From Euphorbia lathyris (lineage: Eukaryota > Streptophyta > Magnoliopsida > Malpighiales > Euphorbiaceae), in contig NC_088913.1 of the NCBI RefSeq assembly GCF_963576675.1, forward strand, positions 75,143,001 through 75,207,000: a stretch of DNA of 64,000 nt, read 5' to 3'. Within the stretch, counting starts at the first letter, position 1. Each line of letters begins with the position of its first letter. This document shows, one piece after another, positions 34,044 to 47,400 of the stretch. The notes under the pieces are model-generated. The model was not told the DNA's origin and did not search any database. It saw nothing but the letters and a program-made list of their open reading frames with translations. The position numbers were made by a program, and so were the translations under genes.

Positions 34044-37000
34044 CACTACAAAAAAATTGGTCTATGACGACACTTTTGTAGTGACGCTTTTCGATTTGTG
34101 TCTCCATAATTTCACATTTAGCGACACTTTTATCTTTGTGTCGGCTTGTATTGTTACTTAACAACGCTTTTTATGCTTCGATGGCATATTTAGAAAATTA
34201 ACTACGCTTTAAAAAAAAGCATCGATATTTTTTTCAAGACGGTTTAGATTTTACGTCGTGAAAAAGTGTCCCGATATTTTTTCATTTGAATATATTTTTA
34301 TTTTTTATTTTCATATTTAAAAACTCAACCACGCTCTTTAATTTTGTGTCGCCTTTTACAATCACTTAACGACGCTTTTAATATTTTGTTGGCATTTTGA
34401 AAAATTTAACAACGTATTTGAAAAAAAAGCGTTAGTATTTTTATAAGTTAAAGACGGTTTAGATTTTGTATCGATAAAAAATGTTCTGGTATTTTTTTAA
34501 TTTCAAGACGTCTTTAGTTTTGTCCCTATATTTTAAAAATTCAACAACACTTTTTCTATTTGTGTCGCGTTTTAAAATCACTTAATAATGTTTTTAATTT
34601 TTTTTGGCTTTTTTTAAAATTTAACTACAGATTTGAAATTAAGCGTCAACATTTTATGTAAATATAAAGACGGTTTAATTTTGTGTCGATAAAAAGTGTC
34701 ATAATAACTTTTTTAAGTTAAAACTGTTAAGAATTAATATTGAAAAATTATGCAATATTTTTTAAATTTTGAGATATTTTGATTTTCACTTCTGTATTTA
34801 TAAATTCATCCACGTTTTTTTTGTATTGATTTTTATCATTTAATGATGATTTTAATTTTTCTGTGATATTTTTAAAAATTTCAATACACTTGTAAAAAAG
34901 AATACCCACGTTTTTTTAGTTTGAAAACGGTTTAAATTTTGCATCAACCGTGTTTCCATATTTCCTAACTAAACATTTTATTGTCATTTTAAAATTTGGA
35001 TAAATTAGCAAAATTCTTTAGTTTATCTACCTTTTTTATCTACAAAATATTATCCCGCGTTCTCTTCTCTTCCACGAGCTGCAACCTCCCTCTAACCCTA
35101 ACCGAGTAACGCCGCCGCCACCACCACCACCACATTTCCAGCCAAAGAAGGCTAGCAAGATGTTGCTTTGCACAATGCAGCAGCCCCTTCCACGCTGCAA
35201 GCTCACAATTTGAGCAGTTCTAATGCCTATTCTCCACGCGATTTTCAGCAACGTTCAGATCAACTTTGAGGAATTGCTTCCGGCAGTCGTGACAGTTGCT
35301 ATCCTCTTTGATTGTTTAGGTATGGTTTTTCCATTGGCTTGAATACTCCGAATCTGGCTTCCTCTATTGACTTCTCAAATCATTTTGAGAAACCTCAGAT
35401 TCAGTTCCTTCTTAGATCAATTCTCAAAATCGCCTCAGGAAGTTGCAATAATTGCTATCTAATTCGACCTTCTCTTTTTACTGCCCAAACAATTCCAGAC
35501 GCTATAATCTAACCTTCATAGGCTTATGAAATGTATGTCCCCCCCTTCTTTTTATATATCCCCCTTGCTTCTTTTTAAATTCCCCCCTTTCTTTGCAAAC
35601 CTAAATAAAGTGCTTGAGTACAGAGGATGAGATTAATCTTTGCTGATGGTAGTGACGGAAATGGAGATTAAAAAACTTCCCTTTCCACTTGATATCCAAT
35701 TTTTGTTCCTTTTTTTTTTGTCTTTTCTCTATTTTCTTCATTTGGTTCACTGTGGTGTTTTTAAGTATGCTAATTGATGAGGAAAGTTTCTTTGTTTTTT
35801 GTTTTTTCTTTGCAGATTGATGAATGGCTCAATTATTCTCGTATCTTTTCAGCAGTGTCAAAGTTTGCTTATCAATTGTACCTGAAAACAATATTTTCTT
35901 GTTGGATATTGCTTATCAATTGCAGACTTATCAATTTTGGTCAGGTCTAGCAGATATTTGTTTCAACTATCACTTGTAGTATGTTTCAGTTATTGCTTAT
36001 GATTATTGATGCTCACATACCATATTTCGTTGATAGTCTTACAGAAACACAGTAGAAGATGTTATGGTTTACTTGGTACCCTTTAATTTGTGATTATGTG
36101 GTTTATAGTCCAAATGACATGATTTTGTCAACTTGATGGTGTGACAAAATAGGCAGATCAGAGGAAGAACTAATACCGTAAAACTGATTATTCAATTTCA
36201 TTGTTGTAATTATGGTTATGCTCTAGTAGACTTCGAGTGTGACCATAGCATTTTCATGTTTATAATACTCGGCAATCTAGTCTTTTGGAATGCCCTGTTT
36301 CTTATGGATGTCCTATTGTTGCTGTTCTAGATGATCTCTTCGTCAAAAATGCCCAAATTGATGTGATTCTGACCCGTTAAACTGTTGTTCATGAAATTGC
36401 TATGCATGGTTATGCTGCTGTCCAAAATGGAAATGCTCTGCTCTTAAATGCCCAAACATATCCTAAATGGAGTAAATGTCTGAAGGTATGCTTTTGTTCC
36501 AATTGTAAAAAAAGATGTTGTGATCCACGTTTGTTTACTATTTTAAAAAATTAAGTACTGTAAGGTATATCTTTCAATATTTTTTGTTTCCTAGAGTAAG
36601 CATTGCCTCAATCTCAGGCATAAGGATTTTGAATCAATTTCATGTGGTTTTGTTCTTCGATTGGATATTCTATGTGTTACTTTAAATCAACCCAAAAAAC
36701 GTAGAAGCAATATAAACATTGATTAGATATCTGAGGCTATTTAGAGTCATTGGAGTTCACAAGGGATAGAGCTTTTTGGTAATAAATGGTAAGACACATT
36801 CTCTATTGAGACACATATCCTTAGCTGAAGTACTTCTTTAACTCAAACCAAGAGGACCTAAAATTAATGAAATTGTTGTGCAAAATAATTGAATGGGTAG
36901 GCCTTGTCTCAATGGGTTATGGTTGTTGCTGCTTACAGATTATTGAACAGAGGGGCTACAACACTAATCCTTTAAATCTGAAAATAGAAAATAGAAAAGA

Positions 37001-38647
37001 ATATCAAGGTCTAGCTGTCAGGGTTATGGTTGTACACTGTAAAAGAACTCGCTTGATATGCGGTGTTGGTATATATTTTTACTAGTTCTTCTATGAGCCT
37101 CTCTAAGTTGTTAAGATTTTGTTCTATTTTCACTGCACACTAAAGAATATGTTATTGATTGTAGATGTAATTTCTTCTATCGAACTCTTATTACATTTAT
37201 GTAATTTGTTGGCAGAAATTGCCTACTTTTCAATTTCTTTATAATTGGCTTTATTTTTCAAATGGAATGCATTAGTTTCTTTTTCTACATGAAAATTTTC
37301 AAAAGTTAGATATCATTTATTCTACTAGCGGAAGAAGACAGAATAATGGTTTTCACGACAAGGAATAAGACTAGTTTGACAGAGATATCCGCATTTGTGT
37401 GTGTAATTTTAAGGGATTGCTTGTGCACTTCAACTAATTTTTTAGGCCTATTTCTTTCTACAGCTCTTTTTCTTTCCTCAATTTATTTGGCTTATCATAG
37501 AAATGAGTTGTATATGGTGTGTTTATCTTGTAAATATGCATAGTTAGTGACATATCCATATTAATGCTAAATATTGCCATGTATTTTATTACCATTTTGT
37601 AGGTCTTATTAATTCAGTTCAACAACTCCAGCAGCCCCACCAGTTTGCTAGTTCTCATGCTTCAAAATTTTCCTACGTACTTATATGATGAGTGTTGAGT
37701 TTGATTAGTTTGTTAATTTGAAATTTGATTCAAAATTTTATGGTTGCTTTTTTGTTGTTAGCAGAGCTTGTGATTACCTTAAAGGTTAGCTACATTGGGA
37801 CTTGCAGGAGGAATAAGGCCAGCATATTGCCATGTTGATGAAGATGAATATGGTTCGGTACTATTTCATAGAACGTGGTCAGTTAAAGTCACAACAACTC
37901 TAAGAGTTCCGCTCATGGATGGCTATTTGATTCGTTTGGAATTTTATATTAGGTGTTTGTGAGCTATACATGAAATACAGTGATATTTATGTAACCGAAG
38001 GTTGATTTAGTTTAATATATTAAATTTTTGTATTCAAGTATTTACCATCAATTACTTTTTATTTTACTTTTTAAGAAATTTTTTATCAATTACTTTCTGA
38101 ATTGATAAATAATTATTTTAATATTTAGTATCTGATGTATCTAAATATGGACATTTACAAGCGTGGGTATTTTAGCCGTGAAATTTCGTTGCATTAGGGG
38201 CGTAATCGATTTTTATGTAGTCAAATGTAGACACCTTTTTAATTATCTGTCGTCAATTTGGAGACGCTATTAAATTAAAGTGTCGTGATATGCAAGACGC
38301 TAATAATATTTCTGAAGCGAAATAACGACATAACAAATATTATGTGTTGTTCATTTGCAACGCTTTATTAAAACGTAGTGGAAATTTCTGAAATTAAAAA
38401 TAAATAATTTTAAAAAAAATCAAGACGCTAACAATATAAGTGTTGGAAACATGACGCTTGTATGCAATATGTCGTTGGGCAAAATTTACCCACACAATGT
38501 TTTATGCGTCGTTAAATTTAACGACATGCGATTTAACGACACTTGGGACGACGTTTAAAAAAAGCGTGGGTAAACATTTAGCGACACTGAAATGTGTCGT
38601 TAAACCATAAAATTTAGCGTCGTAATAGACCATTTTTTTTTGTAGTG
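34044..38647. mobile_element. CACTA-2, non-autonomous, 4.6 kb, with gene-like cargo
   Basis: Left end CACTACAAAAAAATTGGTCTA and an inverted right end with the same core (TAGACCATTTTTTTTTGTAGTG on the plus strand). The 3-bp duplication TAC flanks both (34041-34043, 38648-38650). Sub-terminal regions are full of degenerate GACG(A/C)T / GTGTCG motifs. No transposase is present. The central 3 kb (about 35040-38000) is compositionally different: a CT-rich leader-like start, GCCGCCGCCACC triplets and several short coding-like stretches separated by intron-like DNA. I do not recognise the protein. It could be captured host sequence. Confidence 0.83.
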
Positions 38648-39089
38648 TACCTAATGAATGAAACTAGCTTGTTGAGCAAACTTAAGGTGAAATTTCAGGA
38701 GTTAGGATTTTAGCTCACTAAGGGATTTGTGAAATTCTTCGAATTAATATTGAGGGTTATTAATTTGGTAAAATAGTGGGAGCAATTTAAAATAAATTAA
38801 AGTCCTATGTTTTAAATTGAAATATATTAAAGCAAATGAATAACATCTGTCACTCTATCTCACTCTCAAGTTAAAGTAAATACTCTGAATCATCATAGCT
38901 AAAATGGATCTACGTAATATTTTAACCGATAACAAATTGAATAGTTCAAAATTCACCAACTGTTTTTGGCAAACTCAAAATTGTTTTGAGGATTCGAAAT
39001 GATTGGGTATGTATTAAGATACATTGATATCCATCGTCAAAATTGTTTTGAGATTCGAAAAGATTGGGTATGTATTAAGATACGTCGAT

Positions 39090-41760
39090 ACCCAATGTCC
39101 TTGTTGATGATGCTCCTATCAAGAAGATTGATGTTTACCGAAAGCACCAATTAGATGATGAACGTACAGGATGTATCATACTTGCAGCTATGGCACTAGA
39201 GTTACAAAGGCAACATAAGAACATGGATGCGTATTCCATGGTTATGCACTTGGAGGAGGTGTTTTGAGAAACAGACTCAAATGCGAAAGTTATGAGATAG
39301 CGATGATTGTTTCACTCCAAGATGCAAGAAGGTTCTTCTGTTGTGGCACTTTGTGTCAAGATGATTGACTACTTCACCAAAGCTTTCTAGTATTGGATTT
39401 GTGATGAATTAAGTGTCGACTTAGTTCTACAATCCCTCCCAAAGATTTATTCATAAGTTCATCATGAACTATCAGATGAATAACTCAGAGACCTCTATCG
39501 AAGAGCTTTTGAATACGCTCAAGTCAGTTGAGCCCAAATCTTACGAAAGTGAGGTCAGCACTTGTTATTGAGGGATCTCACAAGAGAAAGGGAAGTTTGC
39601 CAATTCTAAAGATTCCAAGAAGAACAAATGCATTAAACCCAAGTCAATAAAAGCAAGAAGGGAATGCCACCAATATGGTAAAGAAGGGAATTGGAAGATG
39701 AACTGTAATAAGTACTTAAACTCTCTCTAGAAGAAGGGCCATGATGGTGCTTTTACTTTTAGAACTAAAGGATAGATAATTCAACTTACTTGTGATAGTC
39801 ACCTAGGCCATGTAAGCAAGAAACATATGTCTAAGCTGCATCAAGATGGGCTTATAGACTCAGTTGATTTTGAATCAATGAACACATGTAAGTCTTGTTT
39901 AAAAGAAAGATGACAAAGACACCCTTTAGCAATAAAGGAGAATGTGTATCAGACACTCTAGGACTAGTACATTCAGATGTATGTAGTCATATGTCAACAC
40001 AAGCAAGAGAAAGGTTCAGTTACTTCATTAGCTTCATAAGATGATCATACCAGATATTGATTCATCTGCTTGATGAAGCATAAGTTAGAAGATTTTGAGA
40101 AAGTTCAAATGCTTCACGAATGAAGTAAGAAAAACAAACAAGAAAGAATATTATAGTGCTTCGATTAGATCGTCGTGGAGAATATCTTTCTAATGATTTT
40201 CTGAATTATCTAAATTGAATATAGGATTCGCTCATAATGGACTCCTCCGTATACACCATGATGTATCTGAAAGGAGAAATTGTACTCTATTAGATATAGT
40301 ACGATTCATGATGAGCACAACCTCTCTTCCAAAGATGTTCTAAGGCTACGCCCTAGAAACCGCCTTATTTACCTTGAACCGAGTATCCACAAAACCGCCA
40401 AGTTCTATTCCATTTGAATTGTTCATAGGAAAAGAAACCCAGTTTCTCTTTCATGAGAATTTAGGGGTGTTCAGCACATGTTAAATACATAGCATCAGAT
40501 TAAGTTAGACCCTAAATCTGATAAATATTTCTTCATTGGAATTTCGAAAGAAACAGTAGGATATTACTTTTATCATTCGGATGATCGAAAGTAATAGTAT
40601 CCAAACACGCTGTATTTCTAGAGAAAGAGTTTCTTCTAGAAACACAAGTAGAAAGCGTGATTGAACTTGAAGAAGTTCATGAAGAAGGATTGGCTGAAAT
40701 AGCGGAAGCGATAGGTGGAACCGAATCTGTCTCACAGGATGAGACACTGGTGACATTACTGACTCATATGTCTGGTCGAGTTCATCAAATCCCAAAGAGA
40801 TTTGGATTTTTATTGGGAGCCAATGAAATCCCAAAGAGATTTGGATTTCTAGTGGGAGACAACGAAGAGGTTCACGTGTTAGACGATGAGCCTACGACTT
40901 ATGGGAAGGCTCTTGTAAACCTGTACATGTAAGCTAGTAGGAGCTCGTATGAGCCTTTATATGTAAACTAGTGGGAGCTTGGTCGTTTACTTAGTATTAT
41001 ATGTCGATGATATTCTACTAATGGGAACGACGTAGCTATACTGAAATTGGTGAAAATTTTGGTTATCAGATAAAATCCTCCATAATAGACTTAGGAGAAG
41101 CAGCTTACATCTTAAGGATTAAAATCTATGGAGATTGATTGAGAAGACTGCTTGACCCCTCCTAGTCTAAATACATTGACAAAGTGCTCAAAGCGTTTTG
41201 CACTAGACCTAACATCACTTTTGCTTTAAGCATGACAAAGTCAATTATAGGTCAATCCGAGTGATGGTCACTGGATTGTTGTCAAGAACATTCTTAAGTA
41301 CTTAAAATGACTGAAGATATGTTCCGGGTATATGGAGATGAAATTTGAAAGTTGGAGACTTTTAGATGCAAGTCATCAAACAGATGAAAATGATCTTACA
41401 GAATACAAGTTTATTCTGAAAGAGGTACGATTAGCTGGAATAGTTCCGAGTAGGAAATCATGACCGAGCCAGTAAATTAAATCAGAGTATATATATATGT
41501 AGCAGCTTCGGAAGCACCTAAAAGGAAGTTTGGAATGCAAGTTCATTAATGAACTAGGCGTGGTACCTGACATTGTTAATGAGATTAACAATAGAGTTGT
41601 TGCTCTTGCTAAGGGCCCGCGGTCTCATAATACGTCCAAACACTACCTCAGTCGTTACCATCTCTTCCGAGAGATAACAACAAGAGTAGATGTGAGAATT
41701 AAAAGAGTGCCCACCAAGGCACAATCTTATGGATCCATTTAAAGAATACCTTACCCCAAA
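39090..41760 (+). pseudogene. Copia-2 gag-pol, heavily decayed
   Basis: Short stretches in changing frames follow copia order: a gag region (about 39120-39560, with LVLQSLPK-like and TSIEELLNTLKS-like blocks), a Cys/His-containing remnant near 39660, a pre-integrase block (HLGHVSKKHMSKLHQDGLI near 39800, CKSC), an integrase remnant (LDRRGEYLSNDF near 40165) and an RT remnant (DDILLMG near 41005). Dozens of stops and frameshifts make it inactive. The 40657-40932 open frame has no domain of its own. Confidence 0.7.
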
Positions 41761-41833
41761 AGGTTCATGATCGTCATGCGAACGCTTATGGGAATGTTTT
41801 CAGAAACAATTGGCTTTAGTCCAAGTGGGAGAA

Positions 41834-44810
41834 TGTTGGAGTTTAGTGTCCTAAAGACAATTGTTTTAGGATATAAATATTAATGAATAAATTGTTTATT
41901 TAATCATTTGTTTAATCAGATATATAGCATTAAAATGTAACTATATATAAAGGCACAAATCTTTCATAAAGAAAGTAACCCTAAGTTTATTTAAGTAGTT
42001 ATAAAGTGTTCATACAAGCATGAAGTGAGACTGTACTTTATAATAGACCAATAGACTTAAAGTAAACCCAAGTCAAGTAATATGTTATAGGGGTTGGCAT
42101 ATTACTGTTGAGACTTGCATGTAACAGTGTTTTCTGTCGAGACAGAAAGCTGATCTCACAAGCTTTAGATATTCAGATATCTAGACAGTTACATGGATCC
42201 GGTGAAGGAGTTCATTAGGATTGAGACACGACTTGAGATAACAGAATGGATTGATTTATCTAATGTGTCAACTGTTCATCTCATTGGTATTAGTAGGTAT
42301 AACTAATCATCAGACTCAAACATTCGTTAATTAGTGATTCTGGATTATGGAGTCTGATACTTTGATTCTGTGCGAGCACGATCCAACAGGTGAGAGCCTG
42401 GGGTGTGTGAGAGCAGGGTTGGGTATCACACAAAGTAATTGCAGAATAGTTAATGTCAGATTGAGCATTCGTCACTCCCGATAAGTGGGAGATATATTGT
42501 AACATCCCCCCAAAAAAAAAAATATATATATATAGTTAATTAGAGTAGTGTTAAAAAAATATAGAACCACCTTTTGATCAAAGTCAAATAAAAAGAAAGG
42601 GCAATAAAGGTAAATAAAGTTAGTATATAAAGGATAATGGTTAATTGTTTTAAATAGATAAAATAAAAAGGGTATAACAGTAATTATATTTAGTTGCCGT
42701 GTACAATTAGAGAGAAGAGTAGAAAACCCTATGATTTTCTTTTGTTGGAGCCGCACTACTGTCTACTCTTCTCCATTTCTGTGCAAAACTTGAAGGTTTT
42801 TAAGAGGTAAGACTATTTTCTCAAATGACAAGTGGGTATCTTTCATATTGTTAAATTATTGTTTTAAGTTTGTCTTTTTCTACTTCTTGGTTCCAGCATC
42901 ACAATGATTTTATTTCCATATTATTTAAAAAATGGGTTATTGATCTTGGAATCCGCATATATTGTAGTTGTAATTCTTTTCTTCTCCACAAAGAAATATG
43001 ATAAAGCTATTATATTTACACAAGTTGTATATAGAGCCAACTAAGTATATCTTTATTGGTTAATATTTTATCACTATGTAGAAAAAAACCAAACCTTCCA
43101 TTTGGGTTCCAAATATTACAATTTAGTTAAGTTTGAACCATAGGTTGAAGTTGCAACCTCTGAAATTCATATTAGTTATTTAACATTAGAAAAAAATATT
43201 ACAAATTGTTTTGTCTCATGCTATGATAGTTGTAGGTACTATGGGCATAGGATGAATTAATAAATTTCATATCTGATTAAATGTTACTTTATCTTCTGTA
43301 ATGTTTTAAACGATTAATTTATGGAAATATTACATTAAATTTGTCGAATAGTATTTGTTTTATTTTATATAAATTAGTGCGTTTAATAAGATAATAAAAC
43401 AAATTATTTGTTATTTTTAGACGATAGTGAAAAAGTTGACGGGTAGCACTCATGACTTAGCGTTTCGTTGGAGTTGCTTGAATTACCAAGTAAGTGATAG
43501 TTGATATATATTTATTTGATTGTGGGGTTCTATATGTTTTTTTTCAGAATTAAGTTGTCAGGGTTTGATACAATGGACTTGACGTTGAAGGGATCATAAT
43601 GTGTTGTGTAAATTGAGTGCTTGAGATTCGTATGACATTGGGTTGAGTTGGAATTCATGAATGCTATGGACTTGTGTAATGATATGGTTCTGGAATGTCT
43701 GATATGGGTTGTGTTAGGAGATAAACATGACAAATAGAGAATACTGGTTAATTAATAGCTTGTCATAGTGGATTTATACTCAATGGTCATTTCCTGATGT
43801 TGGTATATATGGTTGAGATGAGATATGATTTGCTAGACACTGGTCATTGTGGCCAGTGTCGGAGTATCTCAGGATGTTGGGAGATACTCTGTGCTGTTTT
43901 TGCTACGCACTGGGATGGTGCGGGGATACCTGTCGGTGAGTGGTAACAGCTCGCGACGGTATTCCGTTATATATATGTTGGAATTAATCATGATGAATTA
44001 ATTTCAAAGGATATGTACGGCTAGTGGCAATAAAGGACATAATGGGTCGCATATGGGACTTGGAACCAGAGGACGAAAATGTAATTAGTGAGACACTAAT
44101 ATATGGGCCGAAATTTGTAATTAAATTAGGGATAAATTAATTTGATTAATAATTATAATTGGATTATAGTTGTGAATTAAATTAAAGGATTATCTAATAA
44201 TATTAATTAGAGATTTTAATGAGATTCAAACTCTAATTAATTATCCCTAACAATAAATAAATTACTAATTTGATTAGTGATATTATCTAAATATAATTAG
44301 TTATTATTTAGATAATAATAAGTGTTTATTTAATTATCTAATTAGTAATCTTATTCCGAATAAGATTCTAATTAATTAATTACCTAACACAACTGGGATT
44401 AGGGTTTTGAGAAGTCTATAAATAGACTCCCTAACCCCAATATTTCGACTAACACACATACAAGGGGCAAGAGGAATCGTTCCGAAACCGTCTCGGCTAA
44501 TTACAATCTTTCTTACTCTCTCTTTGATCTCGTATCGATTTCTGTTAGAGGCAATCATTGCGATTGCTACTATTAAGGTTGATTACTGATTAGTTATTCT
44601 TTTCTGTGTTGTTTCTTTTTTTGTTCGTGATACACGGATTAAGAGTTGTGGGCACTTCGTTTGCAACTGTAGATAGTTCTTCAGAAAAGGTATTTCATTC
44701 TATCACTCTTTATATGAAATAACAATTAACAGATCTTGGAAAAGGGGAAATAGATAAAATAGATAAAATTTTATTATTCCGCTGCGCCTAGGCTTGTCTA
44801 TTTTCCTTCA
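41834..44810 (+). repeat. Copia-2 3' LTR with a replaced block
   Basis: 2977 bp. Positions 41834-42497 and 43943-44810 match the 5' LTR, but 289 bp of that LTR (30746-31034) are missing and 1445 bp of unrelated sequence stand instead. Confidence 0.88.
42498..43942. repeat. Unrelated LTR-like block inside the Copia-2 3' LTR
   Basis: Begins TGTAACATCCCCCC, the usual start of many plant Ty3/gypsy LTRs, and ends without a matching CA terminus in ...GATACCTGTCGGTGAG. No coding sequence. Most simply a solo or partial LTR whose 3' end was lost together with 289 bp of host LTR. Confidence 0.5.
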
Positions 44811-46735
44811 AGGAAATCCGACAAGTGCAGATATCCAAACGGCAAAAGAACAAGTACAACCACCAGATGTCTCGCAAGGGGTACAGAGGAATCCGAGTTG
44901 AAATGGTATGGTCGTTTATTGTCTACTTTCAGACTTCAGATTTGTATGATTTTTGATATTATTCGTACTATGTGGCAGACCTCAGAGCTATCAAAAGAGG
45001 AAGTGGAAAAAATCAGCATGCACACATATTGGATAAAGGGAAGGCAAGACAAACTGGGAAATTTTAAGGACACTGAAGTAGAGGAGGAGTTTAAAAAATT
45101 TGTAAGTAGCATTTATTCAAATACACAATGTGATTGATAAAACGCATATGTATAACTGATTTATATATGTTTATTTCCATAGTTGAAACTGGAAAAGGAG
45201 GAGGCTGAAGGTGTGTTTAAAGCCAAGGGTAGTAATGATGTGCTAACTGAGGTATTAGGGAATCCAGAACACAGTGGCAGGGTTAGAGGAGTGGGTGCTG
45301 TGAAGCTGGTAGTATTCTTCAAGCTACCGGGTCAGAAGAGGGGAAGAAAGAAGCGAGCTGAGGAGTTGCAAGCATTGCTTGAAACAGAAAGGGCAAAGTG
45401 GGAGGAAGAGTCAACAAGGAAACATGAAGAAGAATTGAAGAAGATACATGAGATGTATCAAGATGAGTTAAAGAAGTCTGAAGCGAAAATGGTCCAAAAA
45501 CTAGATCGAATGGAGAAACTTGTGTCCAAATGGGTTACGACTGAGGAATCCCCAACAGCTGCACCAACAACTTACAATGGAAAATCAGGAGAAGGTAGTT
45601 GTAATCGAGATGATATCGATAGAGAGGAGATATTAGGGAAATATGAAGTTGTGGCGAAGAAAAAGTTGGTATTAGAGGTCTCTAATACCATGGAAGAGGA
45701 AGTTGTTGGTGAAGGCGCAGGATATGAGATTCCAACGATCTCAGAGGTAAATGGTTATTATGATTGTCAGCTTGTTGAATTTATCACTTATATATACTTA
45801 GTTAATTAGTTGTATTTGAAATTGTTGAATCAGGACAATGTACTTGACATTGAGGTTGCACTATCAGTGGAAGAGAGTGGGAAGATTGTTGCCCATGGTA
45901 GATTGATACAATCAGACATTGACCAAGAAGAGCAGACAATCCATGGGCGACCACTGGGAAAGGACAATTATAGGTGAAATGGAAGTTGTTAGGGAGGCAA
46001 TGGGGTCTATTGTAGCATGGCCAAAGGTGCTATGTAGTGTCAAATCTGTTGAGGTAATATTCATTTATTTCGTTGGTTGGATTATGTGTTTCGATTATTT
46101 CTTTGGTTGTATAATGCGTGTTTAATTATGGCAATCAAGAGGCAAACAAGGCAGCAAAAGTTTTTGCGAAGGCCTTGAAGAAAGTTAATAGTGAGGCTGA
46201 GGCGATTGATTTCGTTTAGTTGCCAACAAATTTACCACGCCCATTGCAGAAGTTGTGCAACTGGGCGAGAACCAATATGATGGATGGAATCAAATGTATA
46301 ACCAAAACTTTTGGACCTGAGTTGTTCGGAGCAGAACGAATGCAAGTATTGATGCCTAGCGATTTATATGTAATGGTACACTTTCATGAGATGACCGCAG
46401 ACACAATTACATTTTACATGAGGTACATGAATGCAATACACAAATTTATTAATTTGGATATCTATTTCATCAACACTTATATATGTATTTGCCCAGTCAT
46501 CTATACCATGTATTGAAAAAAGCACGAATGGAAGAAAGGGTGTTATTTGTTGATCCATGTATTACTTTTGCTCTTGGAACTAAGAAAACTCCAACGGACC
46601 GCTCAAAGGAGTTGATGGATCGGTTCAAACAGGGTGGTGCTAATTCTATATTCCTTATTCCTTACAACTCAGGGTAACTATGAATCTTTTGTACTGTGTG
46701 TTTATCAGTTGATTAACTGACATTGATACATCATA
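44811..46735 (+). pseudogene. CACTA-1 second gene (TNPA-like), 3' part
   Basis: Resumes right after Copia-2 with an exon reading NKYNHQMSRKGYRG, then YWIKGRQDKLGNF, an exon from 45183 with NDVLTEVLGNPEHSGRVRGVGAV (the most conserved TNPA-like block) and a Lys/Glu-rich coiled-coil stretch. A further exon (about 45833-46000) has QTIHGRPLGKDNYR, and exons at 46140-46420 and 46490-46676 follow. The last contains HLYHVLKKARM and SIFLIPYNSG, the lead-in to an Ulp1-like cysteine protease domain as fused in many CACTA proteins. The HW motif with the catalytic His that should follow is absent, so the protease part is truncated. Stops occur (for example 46217-46219). Confidence 0.72.
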
Positions 46736-46943
46736 GTGGGAGGTCACCTATAAGTTCGTACATATTAGTGAGACAAATTGAAGGTTGTACACCAAAGTGT
46801 GAAATGGGGCAAAGGTTGTACACCATAGATGAAATTTACCCCAATTTCAGCAATAGAAACTCTAACCTGCTTCACAAATTAACAAGAAAAGGCACCAAAT
46901 TCATTCAAAATTAACGCAAGCCCAAAGAAAACCTGTTTAATTA

Positions 46944-47400
46944 AGAAGTTAACTCACCTAATGAAGCATAATCTGGCCCTTGATGGCTGTGAGGGGTCTG
47001 CACGCAGCAGTTGCCTTCAAAAATACAATCCGTGCCAGTATCCTTACGATGGCTTTGAGACATTCAAAATGATGGAAGTGGAGAGAGAGGGGTGACCGGC
47101 TGATAAAAATCGAGAGAGGAAGAGAGGTGGGTGATTGAGAGGCTAGGATGCAGATTGAGAGAGAAAGAGGAGAGGGTGTCGATTTTAGCAAAGAGGGGAG
47201 CTGAGGTGAGCAAAACGTAAAAAGGGGGGAGAATGAAAAATTGTTCCTGCCAGATATTTGAAAAGTCTAATGAAGAGGTCGAATTGGAATTGAGAAGAAA
47301 GCGAAGATAGCCTAGAACCGGGAGCGGAATTGGGGATGAAGTAGAATTTTAGGTTTTGTGAAAATTTGGGGGAATGGCTTACGCCTTTCTAAAATATTTT
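46944..47400 (-). other. Possible captured 5' exon or reverse promoter in CACTA-1
   Basis: The minus strand from 47400 reads like a plant gene start: a CT-rich leader, then an open stretch from an ATG at 47191 to 46958 ending at an ATTAG/GTGAGTT donor-like site. The encoded peptide is Ser/Pro-rich and unrecognised. Beyond it, 47400-47880 is AT-rich with an (ATATA)n tract at 47484-47520 and no gene. Confidence 0.3.

Larger units (their letters stand above)
30082..44810 (+). mobile_element. Copia-2 LTR retrotransposon, 14.7 kb with nested DNA
   Basis: LTRs start TGTTGGAGTTTAGTG and end TTTTCCTTCA. The 5-bp duplication AGGAA stands at 30077-30081 and 44811-44815. The PBS TGGTATCAGAGCC follows the left LTR (31905) and a purine tract AAGTGGGAGAA precedes the right one. 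The internal region is 31904-34043 plus 38651-41833 once the second CACTA element is removed, about 5.3 kb, and holds a heavily decayed gag-pol. The right LTR contains a foreign block. The element lies within the TNPA-like gene of CACTA-1. Confidence 0.9.

Noticed and set aside
40657..40932. 91-codon plus-strand frame considered as a small gene
   Set aside because: Lies within decayed Copia-2 pol between integrase and RT remnants. The internal repeat (IPKRFGFL twice) is a local duplication.
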